DNA from: Thermoproteati archaeon
GTDB lineage: Archaea > Thermoproteota > Thermoprotei_A > Marsarchaeales > UBA168
Reading direction: 5' to 3'
Length of the DNA stretch: 6,813 bases
NCBI GenBank assembly: GCA_023256295.1
Contig: JAGDXH010000061.1
Span: 19,425-26,237 of the forward strand
Shown here: positions 1-5,157 of the stretch, piece after piece
How positions within the stretch are numbered: the first letter of the stretch is position 1
Layout: each line of letters starts with the position of its first letter
The notes under the pieces: model-generated
What the model saw: only the letters and a program-made list of their open reading frames with translations
What the model was told of the DNA's origin: nothing
Databases searched by the model: none
Position numbers and translations under genes: made by a program

Positions 1-544
1 ACATCACCCGCCAGTCCAAGGGACCCAGCCAATACATGGGTATGGCCAAAACCAACAAAGCGGTGGCGCCAAGTGTCCAAGCAAACATGTTGAAAACCAG
101 CAGTGCCCCCCTCTTCTCTGTGGGTGAGAACTCGCTCTGCATGGCAGAGCTTATCGGGTAATCGGCCCCTATTCCTACTCCGACTAGGGCTTGGAGGAGG
201 AAAAACTGCGTCCAGGTGAAGGAAAAAGCCGTGATGAAAAGAAGGACAGAGGTCAACGAAAGATCGTATATGTAGGCTTTCCTTCTGCCTATGGCGTCTG
301 CCAGGTTCCCAAAGAGCAGAGCGCCAACAAGCATCCCAAAGAGCTGGGCCGATGCCATGAGCCCCAGTTCAAGAGGAGTTGGCGAGAATGCCTGACGCAA
401 TCCGTAGCGAGGAATGGCAGAGGCTGCGGAAAATATGGTAAGCACGTAACCATCCATGAATATTCCCATGGATGAGAGCAGCGTCACGCGAAGCAGTGTG
501 CTCTTTTTTGCATCTGCGTTCAACCCAGCCTTCAACTCAACCAT
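1..544 (-). CDS. MFS permease, N-terminal part (3' end beyond window)
   Basis: Probable proton-coupled transporter of the major facilitator superfamily, in the cytoplasmic membrane. The 181 visible residues contain about five hydrophobic segments: roughly residues 17-40, 58-80, 93-111, 113-134 and 147-168. The loop between helices 2 and 3 carries the classic MFS motif A, GNLADAIGRRK, at about residues 79-89. Helix 4 has GVGIGADYP at about 122-130, a pattern seen in the sugar-porter and phosphate-symporter branches. The substrate cannot be read. The start is the ATG at 544-542, since an in-frame TAG lies about 15 nt upstream. The start region overlaps the end of the PqqD-like gene by 8 nt (ATGGTTGA), which suggests translational coupling. 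The frame stays open to position 1, so the C-terminal half is missing. The fold call is firm; a carbohydrate or organic-anion substrate is inferred from the isomerase gene upstream. Confidence 0.88.
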   Translation of the reverse strand, partial: MVELKAGLNADAKKSTLLRVTLLSSMGIFMDGYVLTIFSAASAIPRYGLRQAFSPTPLELGLMASAQLFGMLVGALLFGNLADAIGRRKAYIYDLSLTSVLLFITAFSFTWTQFFLLQALVGVGIGADYPISSAMQSEFSPTEKRGALLVFNMFAWTLGATALLVLAIPMYWLGPLDWRVM

Positions 545-983
545 CTTGTCTCGTTCCGTCTATAGCCCGTACCTGTTCCGCACCAGGGGCATCGCGGCTT
601 GGCGCTTGGTCCCGAAGGAAGAAAGCCATGAGCCCTTTTTCAGCCAAGTTCTTCAGGAACGCAGTGAGGGAGACGCGAGCCTCTGCCTTTGTGAACTTGA
701 ACTCGTTTACCATTTCATCCACGATCTCCTCGAAGCTATGGTTTCCATCACACCTATTCCAAACGAATGATCCAAGCTTGTCGAGTTCTATCACCTTCTT
801 TTCCGGTGGCGAAGCTAGAAGTCTGACCCATCTGGAGGGTTTTTTCAGAGGTATCTCAAGCTGGATCTCCCCGTTTTCCTTGACCTTTGTTTGTACCAAT
901 GGGTTCCGAAGCGGATATGAACGAAGGAGATCCCCTGTTCCCTGCTTGGGCTGTTCCCTTCTTCCAAAGGGACCGATGCGCAT
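537..983 (-). CDS. PqqD-like small protein (RRE-type fold)
   Basis: A 148-residue protein with a PqqD-family core at about residues 62-122. It includes the diagnostic stretch VIELDKLGSFVW followed by a cysteine, DG and FEEIVDEM, and ends with a helix reading TAFLKNLAEKGLM. PqqD is the peptide chaperone of pyrroloquinoline quinone synthesis, and related domains (RiPP recognition elements) bind precursor peptides. Isolated archaeal members have no settled role. No radical-SAM enzyme or precursor peptide is visible here, so PQQ synthesis should not be assumed. Both tails (about 1-30 and 125-148) are charged or low in predicted structure and lie outside the core. The ATG at 983 sits 27 nt after the first base of a box A, which fits a leaderless transcript. 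The stop codon lies inside the start of the downstream MFS gene (8-nt overlap), so the two are probably co-translated. Confidence 0.82.
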   Translation of the reverse strand: MRIGPFGRREQPKQGTGDLLRSYPLRNPLVQTKVKENGEIQLEIPLKKPSRWVRLLASPPEKKVIELDKLGSFVWNRCDGNHSFEEIVDEMVNEFKFTKAEARVSLTAFLKNLAEKGLMAFFLRDQAPSRDAPGAEQVRAIDGTRQDG

Positions 984-1000
984 GAAAGAGATCGTTGACC

Positions 1001-1010
1001 GTTTTTAAGC
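1001..1010 (-). promoter_or_regulatory. Box A (TATA) of the PqqD-like/MFS unit
   Basis: On the minus strand the sequence reads GCTTAAAAAC. Its first base is 27 nt from the A of the PqqD-like ATG, which would place the transcript start at or next to the start codon (leaderless). The box lies in the 32-nt gap after the isomerase stop, so pqqD-MFS may have its own promoter as well as read-through from the isomerase gene. The same 10-mer at the same distance precedes the serS reading frame. Confidence 0.65.
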
Positions 1011-1015
1011 GTGCC

Positions 1016-1984
1016 TCACCACCAGGTCTTCTCAAGCGGGTGCCTTATGATCAAGGGTTTCAGATAAGCTATGGCCTTCTCGCAGCCGTCTTCCCTAGAC
1101 ATCACGGGGTCCTCGTGCTCGTATGACATGACGTAGTCATACCCGACCTCCACAAGAGCGGTCATGAGCCTTTTCCACGGCACGTCTCCCCATCCTGGCA
1201 CCCTGAACCTCACGCCTCTTCCCCTTCTCGTCCAAGAGCCAGTGGAGAGCAGGCCATCCTCTGGAACCGCATCCCTGACTAGCTCCACGTCTTTGGCGTG
1301 GACATGGTATATACGGTCCCCAAACTCGTGTACGAAACGAACCACGTCAATTCCCTGCCAGACCAAGTGGCTGGGATCCAAGTTGAAGCCAAACTCCTTC
1401 CTGTTCATCAACTGTAGGGCGCGCCTTGCGGTGTAGGTGTTGTATATGACCTCCTGCGGATGAACCTCGTGGGCAAACCTGACCCCGTGCGCTGCGTAAA
1501 CATCCATTATGTCACCCCACCTTTCTGCGAAGAGGCGGAGCTGCTCTTCAAACAACTCCTCGTTGGGCGCCGGGTAGACGTACCATTGCGACCAATCAGC
1601 TGCCCCCACGAAGCCAGTCACCACGGGCACATCCAAAAGAGCGGCAGCCTCAGCTGCCTTTTTTGCCCTTTCAACGCCGTAACTCACCTTTTCCTCTGGC
1701 GTTCCCTGGAACACTCCATCAGTAGACCGGCCCAGAGGGCCAAGCACCAGCTGGCTATCCGCGTGAATGGCAATGGCTGATATCGCGAGGTCATGCTTCT
1801 TGGCAAGCGCCTTGATCGAAGAGGCTCCGCCAGAAAGCACGCTGTCCAGGTCTACGTGCAGGCTACCTCTCCACGCGGGAAGCTCGACCGCTTCGTAACC
1901 GAGCGACGAAACGTAGCTCATCACGTCATCCAGTGGTTTTTCCGCATACAGAGCCGTGAATATGCCGACCTTCAATTCGCGCAT
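1016..1984 (-). CDS. Sugar phosphate isomerase/epimerase (AP endonuclease 2 TIM barrel)
   Basis: A complete 322-residue protein of the xylose isomerase-like TIM barrel family (AP endonuclease family 2). Members are cytoplasmic, metal-dependent sugar isomerases or epimerases of the IolE/YcjR type. Likely metal ligands are visible: Glu173 in AHEVHP, Asp203 and His206 in NLDPSHL, His229 in HVHAKD, and Glu289 in YEHEDP near the C-terminus. The N-terminal strand reads LKVGIFTALY, and a GYEAVELPAW stretch at about 29-38 is typical of the first barrel unit. Length is normal for the family and no disruption is seen. The exact sugar cannot be deduced. It lies upstream of, and on the same strand as, the PqqD-like gene and the permease, so a sugar uptake and conversion unit is plausible but not proven. 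The ATG at 1984 has GGAG only 3 nt upstream, closer than a usual Shine-Dalgarno. The serS start is 40 nt away on the other strand. Confidence 0.87.
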   Translation of the reverse strand: MRELKVGIFTALYAEKPLDDVMSYVSSLGYEAVELPAWRGSLHVDLDSVLSGGASSIKALAKKHDLAISAIAIHADSQLVLGPLGRSTDGVFQGTPEEKVSYGVERAKKAAEAAALLDVPVVTGFVGAADWSQWYVYPAPNEELFEEQLRLFAERWGDIMDVYAAHGVRFAHEVHPQEVIYNTYTARRALQLMNRKEFGFNLDPSHLVWQGIDVVRFVHEFGDRIYHVHAKDVELVRDAVPEDGLLSTGSWTRRGRGVRFRVPGWGDVPWKRLMTALVEVGYDYVMSYEHEDPVMSREDGCEKAIAYLKPLIIRHPLEKTWW

Positions 1985-2024
1985 GAGCTCCTGCCAAGCT
2001 TAAAAACCAGCGCCTTCGCAACCC
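1985..2024. promoter_or_regulatory. 40-bp divergent promoter between isomerase and serS
   Basis: Only 40 bp separate the two divergent start codons. The plus strand has box GCTTAAAAAC at 1998-2007, 27 nt before the ATG at 2025, so serS transcription is probably leaderless. On the minus strand the same A/T tract reads TTTTTAAGCTT and lies about 20 nt from the isomerase ATG. One element may therefore serve both directions, or the isomerase box lies farther upstream within the serS frame. Confidence 0.6.
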
Positions 2025-3635
2025 ATGCAAGTTATTGAGGTCGCTGCCCTGTTCTTTGCGCTAGGCCTCCTGTTTGGAATACTTACACGCAGAAGCCTTG
2101 CGGCGCTGCTCTTCTACATATCTCTTCCGCTGGCCCTTCTGATAATCTACATGGTCTACCCGTTGGATGCCCAGCCTCTCTGGGAATGCGTCCTGAGCTA
2201 CGTCAGCGAACTAGCCTTCTTGGCCTATGACAACCTTGCCATCTCATCCCTGGCCTTTGTGATCGGCCTGTTGTTGGGCTTTCTGAGCATCCCTAAGCGA
2301 GCGCAGGCAAAGGCTAAAAGGCGTAACCTTCATGCCGTTATGATCGACATAAGGCTGCTCAGGGAAAATCCTCAGCTTATCGCAGAGGATCTCAAGAAAA
2401 GGGGAAAGGACAACGCAGAACAAATCGTGTCACGCCTGCTAGAGCTTGACAAAAGCGTTAGGGAAAAAGGAGCCCTTGCGCAGGAGCTGAGACATAAGAG
2501 AAACGAGAACGCCGACATCGTGGCTCGCATGAAGTCGCATGGGGCAGTCCAGGCTGACGTCGAAGCCCGCATCAGAGAAGGCGCGAAGATAAACGACGAC
2601 ATAGCTGAGCTCGAAAAACAGGTAGAGTCACTGAGGCAGGAGTTCTTCAGGCTTCTGTCAACCGTACCCAACATCACCCATCAATCCGTTCCCTTCGGAA
2701 GAAGCGACGAAGACAACGTGGAGGTCAGGAAATGGGGAGAACCCAAACCGCTTCCATTCAAGCCAAGAGATCACGTGGAGCTCGGCTCGCTTCTTGGAGT
2801 CATAGACACAGACAAGGCAGCGGAGGTCTCGGGCTCTCGCTTCGCCTACTTGAAGGGAGACCTAGTGATGCTGGAGTTCTCTCTGGTGCAGTTCGTGATG
2901 AGTTACCTGATCAAGAGAGGCTTTACTCCAGTCATCCCTCCAGTGCTCGTGAAAGAAAAGATGATGTTCGGCACCGGCTTTTTCCCTCTTGGAAGGGAGG
3001 AAGTCTACAAGGTTGAGGGGGAAGACCTCTACTTGGCTGGAACTGCGGAGGTTCCCCTGGCCGGCCTTCACGCCGAAGATTACATGAACGAGTCAGATCT
3101 TCCCAAGTACTACGCCGGCTTTTCTTCCTGCTTCAGGACAGAGGCGGGTGCGCACGGAAAGGATACCAAGGGCATATTCAGGGTCCACCAGTTTGACAAG
3201 GTAGAGATGTTCGTGTTTTCAAAACCCGAGAACTCTTGGGATGAGCACGAGAAGCTCATAAACACCGCGGAGGGCATATACCAAGCCCTAGGCATACCTT
3301 ACAGGATCGTCAACGTCTGCTCGTCTGAGCTCGGCCCATCCGCCGCCAAGAAGTACGACTTAGAGGCTTGGCTACCTGGCCAGGCGAAATACAGAGAGAT
3401 GGTCAGCTGCAGCAACTGCACCGATTACCAAGCCAGAAGGTTGAACATAAAGTACCGGTCCAAGGAGGGAAAGAACTACCTTGTGCACACGCTGAACAGC
3501 ACGGCCGTCGCCGTCGGCCGGACGATCGTTGCCATCATGGAAAACTACCAGCAGGAAGACGGTTCTATTCTAGTTCCGGAAGCCCTCAGACCATACATGG
3601 GCAAGGAAAAGATGCAGCCTTTGGGTTCGCATTAG
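2025..3635 (+). CDS. serS: Seryl-tRNA synthetase with N-terminal membrane extension
   Basis: Class II aminoacyl-tRNA synthetase that charges tRNA-Ser. The frame encodes 536 residues, whereas ordinary SerRS has about 420-460. A normal SerRS start, MIDIRLLRENPQLI, occurs at residue 106 (ATG at 2340). It is followed by the coiled-coil tRNA-binding arm (about 130-210), the TAE serine loop (340-342), motif 2 with FRTEAGAHGKDTKG (about 370-383), and motif 3 with NSTAVAVGRT and the conserved arginine at 499. This is the common bacterial/archaeal type, not the rare methanogen type. Residues 1-92 are strongly hydrophobic, with about three membrane helices (3-20, 25-46, 70-89) followed by a basic linker. 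The start at 2025 is supported by a box A 27 nt upstream. A box-like CTAAAAG also lies about 27 nt before the ATG at 2340, so a separate soluble SerRS start is equally possible. The SerRS identity is certain; the fusion is not. Confidence 0.95.
   Translation: MQVIEVAALFFALGLLFGILTRRSLAALLFYISLPLALLIIYMVYPLDAQPLWECVLSYVSELAFLAYDNLAISSLAFVIGLLLGFLSIPKRAQAKAKRRNLHAVMIDIRLLRENPQLIAEDLKKRGKDNAEQIVSRLLELDKSVREKGALAQELRHKRNENADIVARMKSHGAVQADVEARIREGAKINDDIAELEKQVESLRQEFFRLLSTVPNITHQSVPFGRSDEDNVEVRKWGEPKPLPFKPRDHVELGSLLGVIDTDKAAEVSGSRFAYLKGDLVMLEFSLVQFVMSYLIKRGFTPVIPPVLVKEKMMFGTGFFPLGREEVYKVEGEDLYLAGTAEVPLAGLHAEDYMNESDLPKYYAGFSSCFRTEAGAHGKDTKGIFRVHQFDKVEMFVFSKPENSWDEHEKLINTAEGIYQALGIPYRIVNVCSSELGPSAAKKYDLEAWLPGQAKYREMVSCSNCTDYQARRLNIKYRSKEGKNYLVHTLNSTAVAVGRTIVAIMENYQQEDGSILVPEALRPYMGKEKMQPLGSH
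2312..2321 (+). promoter_or_regulatory. Possible internal box A before the conventional SerRS start
   Basis: The sequence GGCTAAAAGG begins 28 nt before the ATG at 2340, which opens the conventional SerRS sequence. This spacing matches the other leaderless promoters in the window. It lies inside the upstream membrane-coding frame, where codons for lysine and arginine could produce the same pattern by chance, so support is modest. Confidence 0.3.
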
Positions 3636-3938
3636 TCCTTTTTCTTTCATGACCTTATGAAAGGCATCCACGTCCCGGCACACCAAGCTGAGTCCCTTGA
3701 GGTCTCCCAAGCTGGCCATGAGCTCTTCGTCACGCAACTCGCGCCTTCCGAGTCTGAGGTAGAACAGCTCAGGAGCTGGAAAGTTCAGCTGAGCAAGGAC
3801 TTGTGCCTTCACATCTCCTGCTGTAGTGCCTTCTGTGACATAGGCAAACCTGTACTGGTGCCTGCCGAACCTGCCTTGGCCAAACACCCCGCCCACGTCG
3901 ACCGCGATGCGGGGGTCAGTCCGTCGCGAGGACATCAT
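3570..3938 (-). CDS. Ubiquitin-like (beta-grasp) protein
   Basis: A 122-residue protein whose residues 10-90 follow the ubiquitin pattern. An opening hairpin starts at PRIAVDV, then comes a helix in TTAGDVKAQVLAQL aligned with the TIENVKAKI helix of ubiquitin, then FPAPELFYLRLGRRELRDEE aligned with the PPDQQRLIFAGKQLEDGRT region, and a final strand GLSLVCRD aligned with STLHLVLR. This is recognition by eye of fold and motif order. There is no C-terminal GG, so it need not be a conjugated modifier, and no E1, E2 or protease gene is present here. The start is limited to the paired ATGs at 3938/3935 because an in-frame TGA lies just upstream. The last 21 codons overlap the 3' end of serS on the other strand and look unlike the rest, so the true end may lie near KVMKEK (about residue 100). 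A 41-residue ORF just upstream in another frame may be its real N-terminus. Confidence 0.5.
   Translation of the reverse strand: MMSSRRTDPRIAVDVGGVFGQGRFGRHQYRFAYVTEGTTAGDVKAQVLAQLNFPAPELFYLRLGRRELRDEELMASLGDLKGLSLVCRDVDAFHKVMKEKGLMRTQRLHLFLAHVWSEGFRN
3636..3648 (+). terminator. T-rich tract after serS
   Basis: Immediately after the serS TAG the plus strand reads TCCTTTTTCTTTC. Archaeal transcription commonly ends in such U-tracts without a hairpin. The same bases are coding (KEK/KGL region) for the convergent ubiquitin-like ORF, so the tract could simply reflect lysine codons on the other strand. Confidence 0.4.
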
Positions 3939-4041
3939 CTTCGATCAGCCATGGGACGGCGTCTTCATGCCCAAAGAAAACAACTGCGCCGCTTATAAGC
4001 CTAACACCTTCGGGTTTCCACAAGCCGCAAAGGGTATCCAT
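3916..4041 (-). CDS. 41-residue small ORF ahead of the ubiquitin-like gene
   Basis: An ATG at 4041 opens a 41-codon frame ending at a TGA (3918-3916). The product starts MDTLCGLWKPEGV, continues with a hydrophobic strand ISGAVVFFG, and then reads HEDAVPWLIEDDVLATD. Composition and codon use look protein-like, and a TATAAT at 4069-4064 lies about 28 nt upstream of the ATG, the leaderless spacing seen elsewhere in the window. It overlaps the ubiquitin-like ORF by 23 nt in a different frame. Joined by a one-base change near the run of C's at about 3911-3915, the two would form a single protein of about 150 residues. It could also be an independent small protein coupled to the next gene. I do not recognise the sequence. 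Confidence 0.4.
   Translation of the reverse strand: MDTLCGLWKPEGVRLISGAVVFFGHEDAVPWLIEDDVLATD
3991..4000. promoter_or_regulatory. Palindromic TATA-like element
   Basis: GCTTATAAGC is a perfect 10-bp palindrome and so presents a TATA box to either strand. On the minus strand it lies 62 nt from the ubiquitin-like ATG pair, which would leave a leader of about 35 nt. No plus-strand start lies at the expected distance. It is also inside the 41-codon small ORF, so it may be incidental. Confidence 0.3.
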
Positions 4042-4063
4042 GCCTTGCTTGGCGGCTCGCGGC

Positions 4064-4069
4064 ATTATA
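4064..4069 (-). promoter_or_regulatory. TATA box for the 41-codon small ORF
   Basis: The minus strand reads TATAAT with its first base 28 nt from the ATG at 4041. This agrees with the roughly 27-nt box-to-ATG spacing of the PqqD-like and serS promoters and supports leaderless transcription of the minus-strand unit from here. Confidence 0.4.
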
Positions 4070-4084
4070 GTTAAAAGCATATCC

Positions 4085-4094
4085 ATTTAAGTCC
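4085..4094 (+). promoter_or_regulatory. Candidate box A for the COG1325-rnp3-rnp2 operon
   Basis: ATTTAAGTCC lies 25 nt before an ATG at 4110, and a second A-rich stretch (GTTAAAAGC, 4070-4078) is just upstream. The leaderless start implied at 4110 is in a different frame from the main body of the downstream gene (see that entry). These 200 bases between the two divergent units hold no RNA gene that I could recognise. Confidence 0.4.
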
Positions 4095-4146
4095 AGGTCG
4101 GCAAATCTCATGAGAGTGAAGAGGTTCGAAGCGACAGCCATATGTC

Positions 4147-4620
4147 ATGACTCTTCTAGAAAAAGATAGGAGAGCGGAGGAAACGGCAAACAGGCTTTTT
4201 GAGGTAGCCCAGAACGCAGAGGAAATCCTCGGCAACCTTGAGCTCAGGATCGAGGGGTGGAAACTTCACATGAGACTCGACAAAGATGCGTTGGTTGAGG
4301 GAAAGGTCGTGTTTGGCACTGGAGATAACACCGTCAAGGTGACGGTACTTCTTGGAGGCAGGCCAAGCGCCGGAGAAAGCGCGTTGGCCTGGTACAGAGA
4401 ACACTTGGTGACCAAGTTTGGAGGCAGTAGAGGCCAACCTGGTGGGGAGAGGGATCGAGCTCTACGAGACCCTCAGGGAGAGAGGCTATCGACTGATCCT
4501 CGCCCCGAAGGGAACCATCTCGGGGCAGGACCAAGTGGAAGCCTCACGTCTGGGGTTGCGCATCCTGATCAAGTGCAGCAAGGGTTGCGACGTCACAGAG
4601 AGGCCCTTTGGAAAGGGTAA
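4147..4620 (+). CDS. COG1325/PF01877-like RNA-binding protein, frame-disturbed
   Basis: Probable member of the archaeal RNA-binding family once called a predicted exosome subunit (DUF54). The family's C-terminal signature is recognisable at about residues 30-69, where KLHMRLDKDALVEGKVVF leads into DNTVKVTVLL. The position directly before rnp3 and rnp2 matches the known archaeal exosome/RNase P gene order. Two things are wrong. First, the family N-terminus, a strand ending in a His-containing motif, is absent from this frame, but an ATG at 4110 in another frame encodes MRVKRFEATAICHD before a stop at 4167. Second, beyond about residue 92 the product becomes Arg/Gly/Pro-rich and overlaps rnp3 by about 200 nt, as expected of out-of-frame translation. 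A TGA in the rnp3 frame at 4409-4411 marks where the gene would be expected to end. The start at 4147 is simply the first ATG of the frame. The family call rests on motif and context. Confidence 0.55.
   Translation: MTLLEKDRRAEETANRLFEVAQNAEEILGNLELRIEGWKLHMRLDKDALVEGKVVFGTGDNTVKVTVLLGGRPSAGESALAWYREHLVTKFGGSRGQPGGERDRALRDPQGERLSTDPRPEGNHLGAGPSGSLTSGVAHPDQVQQGLRRHREALWKG
4407..4411 (+). promoter_or_regulatory. Shine-Dalgarno GGTGA for rnp3
   Basis: GGTGA lies 6 nt before the TTG at 4418. It decides the rnp3 start, because no ATG is available and an in-frame TGA (within the same GGTGA) blocks any longer frame. The same arrangement occurs before rnp2 and the tRNA methyltransferase. Confidence 0.6.
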
Positions 4621-4888
4621 GGCCGACATATACGTGGTGAGTCTCCCACCTGTTAAACTCGGGCCCATCAAGGCCATCGTTGACTTGAATGAATGGGGGC
4701 GCAGCCTACGTTCTCTCAGGCAACTCATATCTTCAAACCCAAGAACGATGTTCTTCTTCACCACAAGCCCAAGCTGCCCGAAGGAGGTAAAGGATCCAAG
4801 AGACCTCATGGCTTTTTTGATAGAGGTCGCAGGCATGGAAACTGAAAGGGCCAGGAAGGCCGTGTCGGGCTGGGGGTGGAACCCTTGA
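4418..4888 (+). CDS. rnp3: RNase P protein component 3 (Rpp30-like)
   Basis: Protein subunit of archaeal ribonuclease P, which removes the 5' leader of pre-tRNAs; Rpp30 pairs with Pop5 to support the catalytic RNA domain. The 156-residue product ends with the family signature: a strand reading TMFFFTTSPS, then KDPRDLMAFLIEVAGM, then ARKAVS. This parallels the FLTSSA...YPRDLISLGVVIGM...AKASIS ending of Pyrococcus Rpp30. Internal strands YRLILAPKG, LRILIKCSKG, ADIYVVSLP and IKAIVDLN fit a TIM-like barrel. The usual length is about 205-240 residues, so this is a compact form, or the N-terminus is lost in the disturbed frame upstream. The start is TTG at 4418, with GGTGA 6 nt before it. The stop overlaps the rnp2 start (TTGA). 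The Rpp30 call is helped by the Pop5 gene that follows. Confidence 0.72.
   Translation: MEAVEANLVGRGIELYETLRERGYRLILAPKGTISGQDQVEASRLGLRILIKCSKGCDVTERPFGKGKADIYVVSLPPVKLGPIKAIVDLNEWGRSLRSLRQLISSNPRTMFFFTTSPSCPKEVKDPRDLMAFLIEVAGMETERARKAVSGWGWNP
4875..4878 (+). promoter_or_regulatory. Shine-Dalgarno GGTG for rnp2
   Basis: GGTG lies 6 nt before TTG at 4885, the same layout as at rnp3. It favours TTG 4885 over the in-frame GTG at 4876, which is itself part of this element. Confidence 0.5.
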
Positions 4889-5157
4889 GGGAAAAAAGGA
4901 GATACGTCCTTGTCTTCGGTAGCGTCGATGAAGAGCTTGATCGGATCAGGCAGCTCTTCGGCCAGACCGGATGGGAAACCGTCGGACCGAGAGTTATGTT
5001 CAAGGGAAACGGATGGTTTGTGATAAGAGTCTCGAACAAGGGAATGAACAAGCTTCGTGCCGCGAACTTCCTCACAGAAAACAGGATAGCCGATGTGAGC
5101 GGATCTATAAAAAGGATGAAGAGCAGGAACAAACAGCTCTTCGAGCGGGCTTCTTAG
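4885..5157 (+). CDS. rnp2: RNase P protein component 2 (Pop5/Rpp14 family)
   Basis: Pop5 subunit of archaeal RNase P, partner of Rpp30. The protein opens with LREKRRYVLVFG, matching the LRDKKRYI opening of archaeal Pop5, and closes with DVSGSIKRMKSRN, matching the family's SGTIKRLKRK ending. The middle strand GWFVIRVSNKGMNKLRAANFL fits the RNP-like alpha/beta fold. From the TTG at 4885 it has 90 residues, against about 110-120 in well-studied archaea, so it is compact. I chose TTG 4885 because GGTG lies 6 nt upstream and the codon overlaps the rnp3 stop as TTGA; GTG at 4876 (93 residues) is the alternative. The last 53 nt overlap the convergent tbp frame. In other archaea this pair is often followed by proteasome and exosome genes, which are not here. 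Confidence 0.85.
   Translation: MREKRRYVLVFGSVDEELDRIRQLFGQTGWETVGPRVMFKGNGWFVIRVSNKGMNKLRAANFLTENRIADVSGSIKRMKSRNKQLFERAS

Noticed and set aside
537..983. PQQ biosynthesis operon
   Set aside because: Only a PqqD-like domain is present; no PqqA, B, C or E was seen, so the pathway is not supported.
472..1008. 178-residue plus-strand ORF over the PqqD-like gene
   Set aside because: It is antisense to the clear PqqD-like sequence and shows no recognisable motif.
4115..4140. GGTTCGAAGC resembling a tRNA T-loop
   Set aside because: The flanking bases do not form the required 5-bp T stem, and no acceptor or anticodon arms could be found around it.
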